Positions 1 to 7,373 are shown, numbered from the stretch's first letter. The stretch: 10,527 nucleotides of DNA from Ignavibacteriales bacterium (GCA_016207365.1 JACQPU010000308.1:1-10527); one strand, 5' to 3'. A program made the numbers and translations. Notes: generated from the letters alone by a model not told the origin.

Positions 1-1
1 C

Positions 2-2044
2 AAAAGCGGCGTGGCGGTGGGTGTATTAAAGGGCGCGACGGACCGAGTGATCGTCATTGGCGGACACATCGACTCGGCCAGCCCGGATATTCCGGGTGCT
101 AATGATGACGGATCAGGGTCGGCCGCGGTGATTGAACTGGCAAGGGTGTTGAAATTACGGAATGACGGATCAATAAGCCAACGAGTCAACGAGGCAACGA
201 TTGTTTTTGCGCTTTTCGGCGGCGAGGAACAGGGGCTTGTTGGTTCACGGTACTTCGTCAAGCACTTTGACCGGATGGACAAGGTCGATCTCATGCTTCA
301 AATCGACATGACGAACGGATCGGAATGGCTCCTTCCGCTCGTTGACGCCGGGGAACGCAGCAGTCCTGAATGGCTTGTGCGAGCCGCGTACGAGGAATTC
401 CACGCCCTCGGATACGGGGGGATGTCATTTCCCACGCACTTCTACGCATTTACGCGGGCGATGCCGGGAGGGGGAATCGGATCGGATCATCAGCCTTTCC
501 TCGAGAAGGACATCCCGGCGATTGATTTTACTTCTGACGTAACGGATCCGATTCACACCCCACAGGATAATCTTGAAAATTTCATTGCAAGCGGATTGAA
601 ACGGTCGGGGGATCTTGTCTATAATCTCGCTGTGCGCTTCGACAAGGAAACTCCCGAAGAACGCACTGGCTCTTATTATTTGATCCAATGGGGATCAATC
701 CTCCTTTTTTTCCCTCCGATTGTTCTCTGGTTGTTTCTGCCTGTTGCCATATCGCTTGCCGTCTATGCCTTGCTGGAAATCCGCAAACGGCGCGTCCCGG
801 AGGAACCAAAGAGAAAGATTCCCGGGCTCAAGCTGTTTCTTCTGATGATCATCATTCAAACCTGTGTCTGGACCTCGGAAAATCTCGTCGGTCTTTTTGC
901 GGGACAACGGTTCCCCTGGGTCAATGATCCCGACGGCTATTTCATTCTTGGGCTTCTGGCCGGCGTCTTCGGAATCTGGTTAAGCATCCTTGTTGGAAAG
1001 AGCTTCAATCTTACCAACGTTGCCTATCGGTATGCTCTGCGAAGCTCGGTGTTTCTCGCCGTTATCGTGCTCATTTTGTCGCTTGTCTCGATCAAGCTCG
1101 CTGTCTATCCGGCGATGGCTCTGGCCTTTCTTGCGCTTTCGTACCTCGTGCGTCAGCGTTTTGTCCGTCTGCTGTTGTGGCTCTTTTCGACCCATTTCAT
1201 GTTCCGACTGATCTTTTCCGAGGGATTTTACCTCTTTGCGCGTCTGATGGCTCAGGTTCCGGCGGAGGGTATGGTGCCGTTTTACATCCATATGTTCTTC
1301 ATCCTGTTCTTTTCCATCTGGTCATTCCCTTTTCTTCTCGGCTTTGCCGCCATCCGGTCGGACTCTCCGTCTGAGATACAATGGCTTTCGGCGTTTGGCA
1401 AACCCGCGGGCGGCATTGTTACGGCAGCGGCCGTTCTGGTGTGCGCTTTTTATCTTTCCACCCAACCGGCGTATTCGGATCGATGGAATCAGATCGTCAC
1501 AGTGCGCCAAACCATGAATTTTGAGACGGGGAAGGGACTGGTCAACCTCTCGAGCCCCGATTACCTTGATGGCGCCCGGGTTACCGCGGCAGGAAAGGAT
1601 ACGGTGTTTGAGGGACGCGTGACAACGGCAAGGCTGGCGGAATTCAATGCGGCAGATCACGACTGGATTCAGGTGAGCAGATCCGTTCAAACGCGCAAAG
1701 ACTCAGCCACGACGTTTACGATGAATCTCAAGATCCAAATGCCAACCAGGCCTTACATGCTCACCGTTCGGTATGCGGGAGGAAAGGAAACGCCTGCGAA
1801 TGTCACAACGCCGTTTGTATGGTCCCCCGGACCAGGCAGCATTTCGTTCCGCTGGTACTCATTTCCCGATACGCTGATCTTTCTGCCTGTTTCGTTTACT
1901 ATTGTGGGAAGCGACAGTGTACGCGAATACATCGAAGCCACGTTTCTCGAGCAGGCGATCCCCGTCGAGGTACAAAAGGAATCTACGTCCACGGTGAGCA
2001 GAACAGTGGTGGAAAAGACAGCGGTCATCCGGCACAGACCTTAG
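2..2044 (+). CDS. Membrane-bound M28 family zinc metallopeptidase (5' partial)
   Basis: This is an M28-type (aminopeptidase S/Y-like) peptidase that probably acts on peptides on the outer face of a membrane. Numbering from the GTG at 11, the two-zinc site is complete. It has H19 in GGHIDS, bridging D32 in GANDDGSG, the base and zinc ligand E72/E73 in FGGEEQG, D99 in QIDM and H182 in IHTPQDN. After the catalytic domain (to about 215) come roughly eight hydrophobic helices (about 229-256, 273-293, 309-329, 343-361, 363-381, 385-410, 424-449, 467-485). A beta-rich C-terminal domain of about 190 residues follows. This order, peptidase then helices then soluble domain, resembles eukaryotic ERMP1/Fxna. 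The frame is open to the window edge, and M28 proteins normally have a signal peptide and more sequence before GGHxDS, so the GTG at 11 is not the true start. The TAG stop lies 18 bp from the convergent rlmD-like gene. The specific substrate is unknown. Confidence 0.9.
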   Translation, partial: KSGVAVGVLKGATDRVIVIGGHIDSASPDIPGANDDGSGSAAVIELARVLKLRNDGSISQRVNEATIVFALFGGEEQGLVGSRYFVKHFDRMDKVDLMLQIDMTNGSEWLLPLVDAGERSSPEWLVRAAYEEFHALGYGGMSFPTHFYAFTRAMPGGGIGSDHQPFLEKDIPAIDFTSDVTDPIHTPQDNLENFIASGLKRSGDLVYNLAVRFDKETPEERTGSYYLIQWGSILLFFPPIVLWLFLPVAISLAVYALLEIRKRRVPEEPKRKIPGLKLFLLMIIIQTCVWTSENLVGLFAGQRFPWVNDPDGYFILGLLAGVFGIWLSILVGKSFNLTNVAYRYALRSSVFLAVIVLILSLVSIKLAVYPAMALAFLALSYLVRQRFVRLLLWLFSTHFMFRLIFSEGFYLFARLMAQVPAEGMVPFYIHMFFILFFSIWSFPFLLGFAAIRSDSPSEIQWLSAFGKPAGGIVTAAAVLVCAFYLSTQPAYSDRWNQIVTVRQTMNFETGKGLVNLSSPDYLDGARVTAAGKDTVFEGRVTTARLAEFNAADHDWIQVSRSVQTRKDSATTFTMNLKIQMPTRPYMLTVRYAGGKETPANVTTPFVWSPGPGSISFRWYSFPDTLIFLPVSFTIVGSDSVREYIEATFLEQAIPVEVQKESTSTVSRTVVEKTAVIRHRP

Positions 2045-2062
2045 GAAACGGCGGGATCTTGA

Positions 2063-3493
2063 TCAGACGCGCTCGATCAGCGCCACGCACTCGATATGGT
2101 AAGTGTGGGGAAACATGTCGACAGGTTGGAGTTTCAGGAGACGGTACCGGCCTCTGCACAGGAGCGCGACATCGCGGGCCTGTGTTACCGGATTGCAGCT
2201 AATGTACACGATGCGCGGAACGTCGAGCTTCAGAATTCCATCCACAACACCGGGATGCATACCGCTTCGGGGGGGATCGATCAGAAGAACGTCCGGTTTC
2301 GGAAACGATTTCATCCAGCCTGTGTCCTTTGTCAGCCGATCCTTCATGTCGCCCACCAGAAATGCACAGTTCTTTACGCCATTGTTCCGTGTGTTCAATT
2401 CCGCATCGCGCACCGAGCGCTCCAATGAATCGATCCCAACGACATTCGCCGAACGATCGGAAATAAAGAGGGCAATCGTACCGGTTCCACTGTAGAGATC
2501 GAACACGGTTTCCGCACCTGTCAGACCCGCGAACTCTCTTGCCACTCCGTACAGTTTCTCCGCCTGCGCTGTGTTTGTTTGAAAAAACGAGGCTGCGGAG
2601 ATCATGAACATGTGTCTGCCAAGCTTCTCGCGGATCACGCCGTCGCCATAGATTACTTGCTCGCGGTCGCCGAAGGCAATTTGGGCCTTTTGCTCGTTAA
2701 TTGTATTAACGACGGTCGTAACGGACGGGACCTCCCTCCGGAGTTCTTTCGCGTATTGCCTCATGACGTTGGGCCGGTCCTCAAACGTGACCAGATTCAC
2801 CATCAGGTCGCCGGTGCGTTTGCTCTGACGAACAACGAGAAACCGGAAGTAGCCGGCGTGCGCTTCGCTGGAATACACGGGAAGTCCGCTTGCGCGCGCA
2901 AACGCGCGGGTGAAATTAAGAATTGAGGTTGATTCCACGGATTGCAGGTGACATTCCTGGATATCAAGGACCTTGTCGTATCGACGCGGAACGTGTAGTC
3001 CGAGGTAGACAGGAGGTTGCGGTGCGAAGTCCTGGGAAATTGTCGATTTCCGATTTTCGATTTCCGATTTCCAATTCTTCTCCGAAAACGAAAATTCCAT
3101 CTTGTTCCGATAGAAGAAGATCTCGTCGGAGCCGATGATGGGCAAAACGTCAGGACTCCTGAAGCCGCCGATGCGTTCAAACGATTCGCGAACCTGTTGT
3201 TCCTTGAAACGCAACTGGGCACTGTAATCGACATGCTGCCATTTACACCCTCCGCATGTTCCGACATACGGGCATCGCGGTGACACGCGCAGGGGTGACG
3301 GAGTAACGAGCTGCAGGATCTTCGCCTCGCCGTGCTGCTTTCTTGTCTTGATGATCCTCACCAGGGCAACATCGCCCGGAACGGCTCCTTCCACAAACAG
3401 TACGTAGCCATCCACACGCGCTACGGATTTCCCTTCGAAGGCAGCGGAGGAGATTTCAACGGTGAGTTCGTCGTTTTTACGAGGAGGGATCAT
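2063..3493 (-). CDS. rlmD: 23S rRNA (uracil-C5)-methyltransferase, RlmD/RumA-like
   Basis: This is a SAM-dependent RNA m5U methyltransferase of the TrmA/RlmD family, probably acting on 23S rRNA. An N-terminal TRAM-like RNA-binding domain spans about residues 5-60. Four cysteines suit the [4Fe-4S] cluster: C74, C80 and C83 (in CPYVGTCGGC) and C181 (ECHLQS). The motif FFQTNT (303-308) is present, followed by the SAM loop FDLYSGTGTI (331-340) and DPPRSGMHPG (406-415). The catalytic nucleophile is C433 in ISCNP, and E468 in HIECVALIE fits the general base. The 476-residue length is normal for the family. Residues about 141-150, in the variable loop before the fourth cysteine, are encoded by a 7-bp tandem repeat (separate entry). 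The start is supported by the normal TRAM beginning, but no Shine-Dalgarno sequence is visible: a repeat array ends 3 nt before the ATG. The exact uridine (U1939, U747 or a tRNA site) cannot be read from the sequence. Confidence 0.92.
   Translation of the reverse strand: MIPPRKNDELTVEISSAAFEGKSVARVDGYVLFVEGAVPGDVALVRIIKTRKQHGEAKILQLVTPSPLRVSPRCPYVGTCGGCKWQHVDYSAQLRFKEQQVRESFERIGGFRSPDVLPIIGSDEIFFYRNKMEFSFSEKNWKSEIENRKSTISQDFAPQPPVYLGLHVPRRYDKVLDIQECHLQSVESTSILNFTRAFARASGLPVYSSEAHAGYFRFLVVRQSKRTGDLMVNLVTFEDRPNVMRQYAKELRREVPSVTTVVNTINEQKAQIAFGDREQVIYGDGVIREKLGRHMFMISAASFFQTNTAQAEKLYGVAREFAGLTGAETVFDLYSGTGTIALFISDRSANVVGIDSLERSVRDAELNTRNNGVKNCAFLVGDMKDRLTKDTGWMKSFPKPDVLLIDPPRSGMHPGVVDGILKLDVPRIVYISCNPVTQARDVALLCRGRYRLLKLQPVDMFPHTYHIECVALIERV
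3044..3071 (-). repeat. Four tandem 7-bp repeats inside the rlmD-like gene
   Basis: The plus strand reads CGATTTC, CGATTTT, CGATTTC, CGATTTC, followed by a degenerate CAATTCT. On the coding strand this gives residues WKSEIENRKS of the methyltransferase, between FSFSEKN and the conserved stretch ending LGLHVPRRYDKVLDI. Three 7-bp units make seven codons, so the array reads as a seven-residue repeat without stops. It sits in a surface loop that varies in length in the family, so the enzyme is probably still active. Similar 7-bp arrays with other unit sequences occur between genes in this window. Confidence 0.85.
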
Positions 3494-3496
3494 GAA

Positions 3497-3517
3497 GTTT
3501 CACGTTTCAGGTTTCAG
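3497..3517. repeat. Three tandem 7-bp repeats abutting the rlmD start
   Basis: The plus strand reads GTTTCAC, GTTTCAG, GTTTCAG. Seen from the gene, CTGAAAC, CTGAAAC, GTGAAAC is followed by three bases (TTC) and then the ATG at 3493. The array therefore occupies the place where a ribosome binding site would be expected, and none is recognisable. The rest of the gene-free stretch 3518-3559 shows nothing I can name. Confidence 0.8.
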
Positions 3518-3559
3518 GTCCCCCTTCCAGAGATCCTCTTCATCACCCACTGCTCTCAC

Positions 3560-3684
3560 AACCTTAAACCTGGAACTTGTCCCGAAGGCCTGTCCCCGCC
3601 TCATACGAAAACAAAGGAGGCGGGCAAGCGCCCTACGACGATCAATGAGGCAGGCGGGGACCCCCTCGGGGGAACCTGGAACCT
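3560..3684. repeat. Composite repeat: 7-bp arrays flanking a GC-rich imperfect palindrome
   Basis: Two short arrays of the same unit, in rotated register, bracket a GC-rich core. They are AACCTTA-AACCTGG at 3560-3573 and GGAACCT twice at 3671-3684. They share the perfect 10-bp direct repeat AACCTGGAAC (3567-3576 and 3673-3682). The core 3581-3670 is an imperfect inverted repeat. Its arms CCCGAAGG / CCCTCGGG are followed inward by the perfect 10-bp pair GTCCCCGCCT (3592-3601) and AGGCGGGGAC (3652-3661). The left arm can instead pair with GAGGCGGG at 3617-3624 (8 bp, 14-base loop). A small GGGC-AAGC-GCCC hairpin lies at 3622-3633. No coding capacity is evident. It could be a miniature mobile-type element, with the direct repeats as target duplication, or an assembled mosaic of intergenic repeats. 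It may also end transcription of the DUF5916 gene, but it has no T-run. Confidence 0.7.
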
Positions 3685-3782
3685 TACATGCTAAACCAAT
3701 AGCTAACCTTCAACAACAACACGTTGCTCATGGGCAGCGAAAACACGTTGCCGAAATCCTCACTGAGACTGGTCCCATACTA
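3684..3782 (-). other. Orphaned 31-codon C-terminus of the DUF5916 protein, after an in-frame TAG
   Basis: Directly after the TAG at 3780-3782, the same reading frame continues for 31 codons to a TAA at 3684-3686. It reads YGTSLSEDFGNVF, then SLPMSNVLLLKVSYWFSM. The acidic/Gly turn followed by a hydrophobic strand ending in SYWF is how DUF5916 proteins normally finish. The last beta strand with a C-terminal aromatic residue is typical of outer-membrane barrels. No start codon or ribosome binding site makes it a separate gene. It is best read as the true end of the neighbouring protein, disconnected by one base change, a sequencing error, or a stop that is read through. Confidence 0.8.
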
Positions 3783-6089
3783 TCCATGGTTTCCATCGCG
3801 GGCTTGCGACCAGACGAGGAACAGCGTACTGCCGGGCAGGTATTCCCACCTGAGCACGACATTTGAATTCAGCACAAGCCGGTTGAACTCAGGCCAGGAA
3901 AATGTGCTCAGGGGAGCAAACGTATCTGACGTTACCATCTCCGCAAAGTTTTCATACCGGCCCTTGGCAAAAAAGAGCTGAAGATAAAGCTGAAGTGTGA
4001 GGTCTCTGGCAAAAACAAACGATCCTCGCGTGGTGAAGTTCCACTCACTCGTGGTTCGTTCGCCAAAAACGGTCGTTACGCTTGATGGCCCCGGAATGTT
4101 CGCCACCCATGCCAACAGGCGCGCCTGGCGTTTGTGCGCAAGAGCAAGATTCATGGTAACCGAGCTTGCGAGCTTCAGTTCCAGATCCAGGCCGGTCCTG
4201 AACGACGTTGCGGACCGTGAATCCTCCCCGAGACCGACGGACACTTCTCCCACAATGTCCTGGCGGGGATCCGATTCAATGGCAAGTTCCAGTTCCCTGT
4301 TTACCGCGCGGCGGAACAATCCGTACCCGCGCGTTTCCCGATCGTCGTACTTGCCCTGATCCACCGAGCCCTGGGCTTCAATCTCCCAGAAACTCGGGAG
4401 CATAACATAGCCCCTCAGTGCATACGAGTTGTAGAGCTCGGCTCCGTCAAAATTGTACCGGCGATGGAAGGACAGACCGACGTTGTAGATGCGCTTCCAT
4501 GAAGTGACCTCGTCGTCTCTATACAGAAGCTCGCCACTGCCCCCGTAGTCGTTTGGACGGCGGAAGAAACCGATGTCATTAATGTTGAATTTCTTCGATG
4601 TAAAATCGACGCCGAGGTTCCAGCGCCAGTGAACGCCGCCATCCTTGTTGACTCCCAGTTTGCCCGCCGCCCCATCCAGACGCTCGCCCGCACGCCCGGT
4701 CGACCGTGATCCGGCCAGAAAACCGTCGACTCTGTAGGTGCTGTTATCAAATTTGAGGCTCCAGTCAGTTCCGGCGGTCATTGCCGGAATTCCGCCTTTC
4801 CGATGTACCGCCGTCACAATCATCCCTGCGTTGGAATTCTCAAGCACATCCTTGCGGAGCCGGATCAGGCTGTAATTGGTCAGCGGCTCGACAACGCGCA
4901 CGGACTTGTTTCCCGCCGAGTCCACCAGCGTTGCCGTTTCCTCTGCAGTCACAGCTTCCAGTACGCCAATGGATAAACCATCCGACTTGCCGGAAATCTT
5001 CGCTGCGCCCAGGATGGTCGCCGTACGCGGCGGCTCCTCGTAATAGCTTCCGGGCGGAGCCTCAACGTTGATCGCCTTTCCAACGCGACGCGAATAGAAC
5101 AGGCCCGGCCCAAACTCCCCGCCGAAGGTCGTGAACCGGAGAATTTGCGATCCTTCGATGAAAAAGGGCCTTTTCTCCGGATAGAATGTCTCGAGCGTGC
5201 TGAGATTGAGCACCGCCGGATCGGCCTCCACCTGTCCGAAATCTGGATTGAATGTCGCATCAATGGTCAGTGAGGATGATGGGCGGATTTTCGCGTCCAT
5301 GCCCAAATTCGACGTGAACTCCCTCCCGCTCGGCACCGAAAGGGAACGCGGTGCAAAGCGATTTGATCCCACCGCGTAGGGAAGTAATTCGATGCGGCTC
5401 GGACCCGGAAGCCCGCTCAGGCCTTCAAGGTGTCCGAATTTCGAAACAAAGCCGCTCTCACTTTTTCCGATCAACACCCAATGCTGGACTTCATAGAGTC
5501 TTGAAATATAGCGGATGAACTGGACGCCCCATTCCTGAGATTCGGCGTCGGAAAAGCGCAGAACCTTGAACGGAATCCGAAGCTCGGCCGTCCATCCTTC
5601 CGGCGTAATCTGCACCTCCGACTCCCACACCACATCCCACGAAGCATCCTCTTCCCGTCCGTCATTGGCGATGAGAATATCGATTTTCACGCCGGCAGCA
5701 TTCACCGTGAATTCAAACGCCGTCTGGTGGTCATGGTAGCTGTCGAATCTGACCGAAAACCAATCTGATTCAACCTGATCATCGCGCCGGGCAAGACGTG
5801 CCACGATGGCAGAGGGATCTGCATCGAACATCGTTACTCCGACATAGAGAGCCTCGCTGTCGTACATGATGCGGACTTCTGTCGGCTGGGTACCGGGTTG
5901 TCCTTCGAGCGGAAGGTATTGCAGAAACCCGGTTGCCGGCCTGGTCAGCGACCATTCGGATTCATTGAGGACACCATCAATTCTCGGGGCATTATCAACG
6001 CGCACAGCGGTGACGCGTTTCGATCCACTTCCCGCGGGTACAAGAGATGGCAGGAGAAGAAAAATGGAAATGAGAATTTTCGAATCCAT
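3780..6089 (-). CDS. DUF5916 outer-membrane beta-barrel protein with CBM9-like domain, truncated by TAG
   Basis: A signal peptide (about residues 1-20, hydrophobic ILISIFLLLPSLVPAG) leads into a CBM9-like sugar-binding fold of the DUF5916 type (about 30-215; IDGVLNESEW at 38-46, LYVGVTMFD at 81-89). From about 220 a predicted outer-membrane barrel carries the family hallmark NPDFGQVEADPAVLNLS, then EKRPFFIEG (within 281-313). No enzymatic role is established for the family; proteins of this type are found in the outer envelope of Bacteroidota-like bacteria. The 769-residue product stops at a TAG, but 31 further codons in the same frame complete a typical barrel end; the full form would be 801 residues if one residue replaces the stop. 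No clear Shine-Dalgarno sequence precedes the ATG. The gene lies downstream of the DUF4097 operon terminator in the same direction, so it likely has its own promoter. Confidence 0.85.
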   Translation of the reverse strand: MDSKILISIFLLLPSLVPAGSGSKRVTAVRVDNAPRIDGVLNESEWSLTRPATGFLQYLPLEGQPGTQPTEVRIMYDSEALYVGVTMFDADPSAIVARLARRDDQVESDWFSVRFDSYHDHQTAFEFTVNAAGVKIDILIANDGREEDASWDVVWESEVQITPEGWTAELRIPFKVLRFSDAESQEWGVQFIRYISRLYEVQHWVLIGKSESGFVSKFGHLEGLSGLPGPSRIELLPYAVGSNRFAPRSLSVPSGREFTSNLGMDAKIRPSSSLTIDATFNPDFGQVEADPAVLNLSTLETFYPEKRPFFIEGSQILRFTTFGGEFGPGLFYSRRVGKAINVEAPPGSYYEEPPRTATILGAAKISGKSDGLSIGVLEAVTAEETATLVDSAGNKSVRVVEPLTNYSLIRLRKDVLENSNAGMIVTAVHRKGGIPAMTAGTDWSLKFDNSTYRVDGFLAGSRSTGRAGERLDGAAGKLGVNKDGGVHWRWNLGVDFTSKKFNINDIGFFRRPNDYGGSGELLYRDDEVTSWKRIYNVGLSFHRRYNFDGAELYNSYALRGYVMLPSFWEIEAQGSVDQGKYDDRETRGYGLFRRAVNRELELAIESDPRQDIVGEVSVGLGEDSRSATSFRTGLDLELKLASSVTMNLALAHKRQARLLAWVANIPGPSSVTTVFGERTTSEWNFTTRGSFVFARDLTLQLYLQLFFAKGRYENFAEMVTSDTFAPLSTFSWPEFNRLVLNSNVVLRWEYLPGSTLFLVWSQARDGNHG

Positions 6090-6144
6090 TCCGGAAAATT
6101 ACGGCAAGAAGAGAAGAAATTCAATGGAATACCAAGGCTCCTCA

Positions 6145-6188
6145 CTGAAAAACACAAAACCTCCGATCGTTACATGACCGGAGGTCTT
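6145..6188 (-). terminator. Rho-independent terminator of the sigma/anti-sigma/DUF4097 operon
   Basis: On the minus strand, ACCTCCG pairs with CGGAGGT (6179-6185 with 6159-6165; 13-base loop). It is followed at once by the T-rich run TTTGTGTTTTT. It lies about 25 bp beyond the DUF4097 stop codon and ahead of the DUF5916 start, so it separates the operon from that gene. The remainder of 6090-6145 must hold any DUF5916 promoter; I see no convincing match. Confidence 0.8.
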
Positions 6189-6212
6189 GGATTTGCACTG
6201 CCGAACTCGGAA

Positions 6213-7373
6213 TTAGCGATGCAGCTTTCGGATTTCGATGTTTGAATTGACGGTTTCGAGCAGAATCTTCTCCCCGCCGCCATTCAGAACATAGGTTGCG
6301 CGGATTTCCTCGTATTCATCATCCTTCCGATACGTTGTTGCCGTGAAATCCGAACGAATCTCATAGCGTTCCTTTCGTGAGCCCCACCGGCCTTCGATCC
6401 GGATAATGGCCTCAATGGTGGCCTTTGCATTCTCCGGAACTGCCAGGCGGATATTGCCTCCTGCGGTTTTTAATTCACTGCTGCCTCTGCCCGTGGGAAT
6501 CAGCTCCGCACGAATGTCCCCTCCTGCCGTTTTCGCTTCGATGGATCCGGAAATACTCTCCAGCTCAATGTCCCCTCCCGCCGTACCGGCATTCACGCGT
6601 CCGCTCGCCCCGCGCAGAACGATATTACCGCCTGCCGTCCGCAGCCGCGCGTCGCCGGAGACTTTTCCGACCCGCACATCGCCGCCCGCAGTGGAAACAT
6701 TGGCTTCTCCTCCCACGTCACCGATCTGAATATCGCCGCCGGAGGTCTTCGCTTCGAGCTTCCTTCCGACACTTTCCACCTTGATATCGCCTCCGGACGT
6801 CCGCACGTTTGCCTCACCCTCCACCTTTCGGATCTCAATATCGCCGCCGGATGTGCTTAACTCGGCGTTTCCGCTGATATCGCCAACCCGGATATCACCG
6901 CCGGACGTCGAGACATCCACCGTACCGGTGACATTGTTCAGCTTAATATCGCCACCCGATGTAGATCCCTCAATCCGCCCGTTTACCCCACCGGTAACCT
7001 CCAGGTCACCGCCAGAAGTCTTCATGGTGACGTTGAATTCCGACGGGATGCTTATCTCAAATCGCGGGCTACCATTCCAGCCGTCCCAGCCGCCGCGGGG
7101 ACGAAATTCCACGCGAATAGTGTTGCCCGATTGGGTCATCCGGAGCCGGTCGAGGTCTTCTTCATCGATTCCTTCAGCTCGTACGTGCACCTCGTTCTTT
7201 GTCCACGGATTGATGCGGATGTCGCCTGTACGGACCGACACTTCGAGTTGCCCGCCTTTGGAGACCGTAAACGTGCGTTCCCGAATTCCTTTTTCTTCAA
7301 CGTCCCGTTTCTGTGCGGGAGCCACAAGGACGAACACAAGAAGCGCCGCGATCATTGTCATGCATGGTTTCAT
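6213..7373 (-). CDS. Secreted DUF4097 beta-solenoid repeat protein
   Basis: A DUF4097 (putative adhesin-like) protein. Residues 1-20 form a signal peptide (hydrophobic core IAALLVFVLVAPA, likely cut near APA|Q), so it is predicted to be exported. A domain to about 115 precedes eleven repeats that begin at residues 119, 138, 156, 174, 192, 210, 228, 246, 264, 282 and 303. Each starts TSGGD or TAGG(D/N), and the spacing is mostly exactly 18 residues, which suits a right-handed parallel beta-solenoid. A non-repeat end follows, with ERYEIRSDFTATTY and ETVNSNIEIRKL. The start codon overlaps the anti-sigma stop (ATGA, 4 bp) and has a strong GAGGAGG at 7384-7390, indicating translational coupling. 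Its operon position suggests a role in, or control by, an envelope response. Whether it is a sensor, adhesin or structural protein is not known. Confidence 0.9.
   Translation of the reverse strand: MKPCMTMIAALLVFVLVAPAQKRDVEEKGIRERTFTVSKGGQLEVSVRTGDIRINPWTKNEVHVRAEGIDEEDLDRLRMTQSGNTIRVEFRPRGGWDGWNGSPRFEISIPSEFNVTMKTSGGDLEVTGGVNGRIEGSTSGGDIKLNNVTGTVDVSTSGGDIRVGDISGNAELSTSGGDIEIRKVEGEANVRTSGGDIKVESVGRKLEAKTSGGDIQIGDVGGEANVSTAGGDVRVGKVSGDARLRTAGGNIVLRGASGRVNAGTAGGDIELESISGSIEAKTAGGDIRAELIPTGRGSSELKTAGGNIRLAVPENAKATIEAIIRIEGRWGSRKERYEIRSDFTATTYRKDDEYEEIRATYVLNGGGEKILLETVNSNIEIRKLHR
6444..7019 (-). repeat. 54-bp (18-residue) repeats encoding the DUF4097 solenoid
   Basis: Eleven units start with TSGGD or TAGG. 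The first six carry Ser (TSGGD) and the last five carry Ala (TAGGD/TAGGN). The first unit is 19 residues, the tenth 21 and the others 18. DNA identity between units is moderate and concentrated at the Gly-Gly codons, so the repeats look old and selected at protein level. They are coding, not a CRISPR array. Confidence 0.85.

Noticed and set aside
2055..2085. TGATC...GATCA inverted repeat near the convergent stop codons as a shared terminator
   Set aside because: The stem is only 5 bp, has no T-run and lies within the end of the rlmD-like gene.
3780..3782. TAG as a reassigned sense codon throughout this genome
   Set aside because: TAG serves as the normal terminal stop of the M28 peptidase (2042-2044) and the mutase (9072-9074), so global reassignment is unlikely.
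6090..6135. TTG-N20-TAATTTTC upstream of the DUF5916 gene as a Bacteroidota-type promoter
   Set aside because: The match to TAnnTTTG is imperfect and in AT-rich sequence; it would start transcription almost at the ATG. It is too weak to annotate.
6444..7019. Regular 54-bp repeats resembling a CRISPR-like array
   Set aside because: They are coding, degenerate at DNA level and encode the DUF4097 solenoid; there are no conserved repeats with unique spacers.
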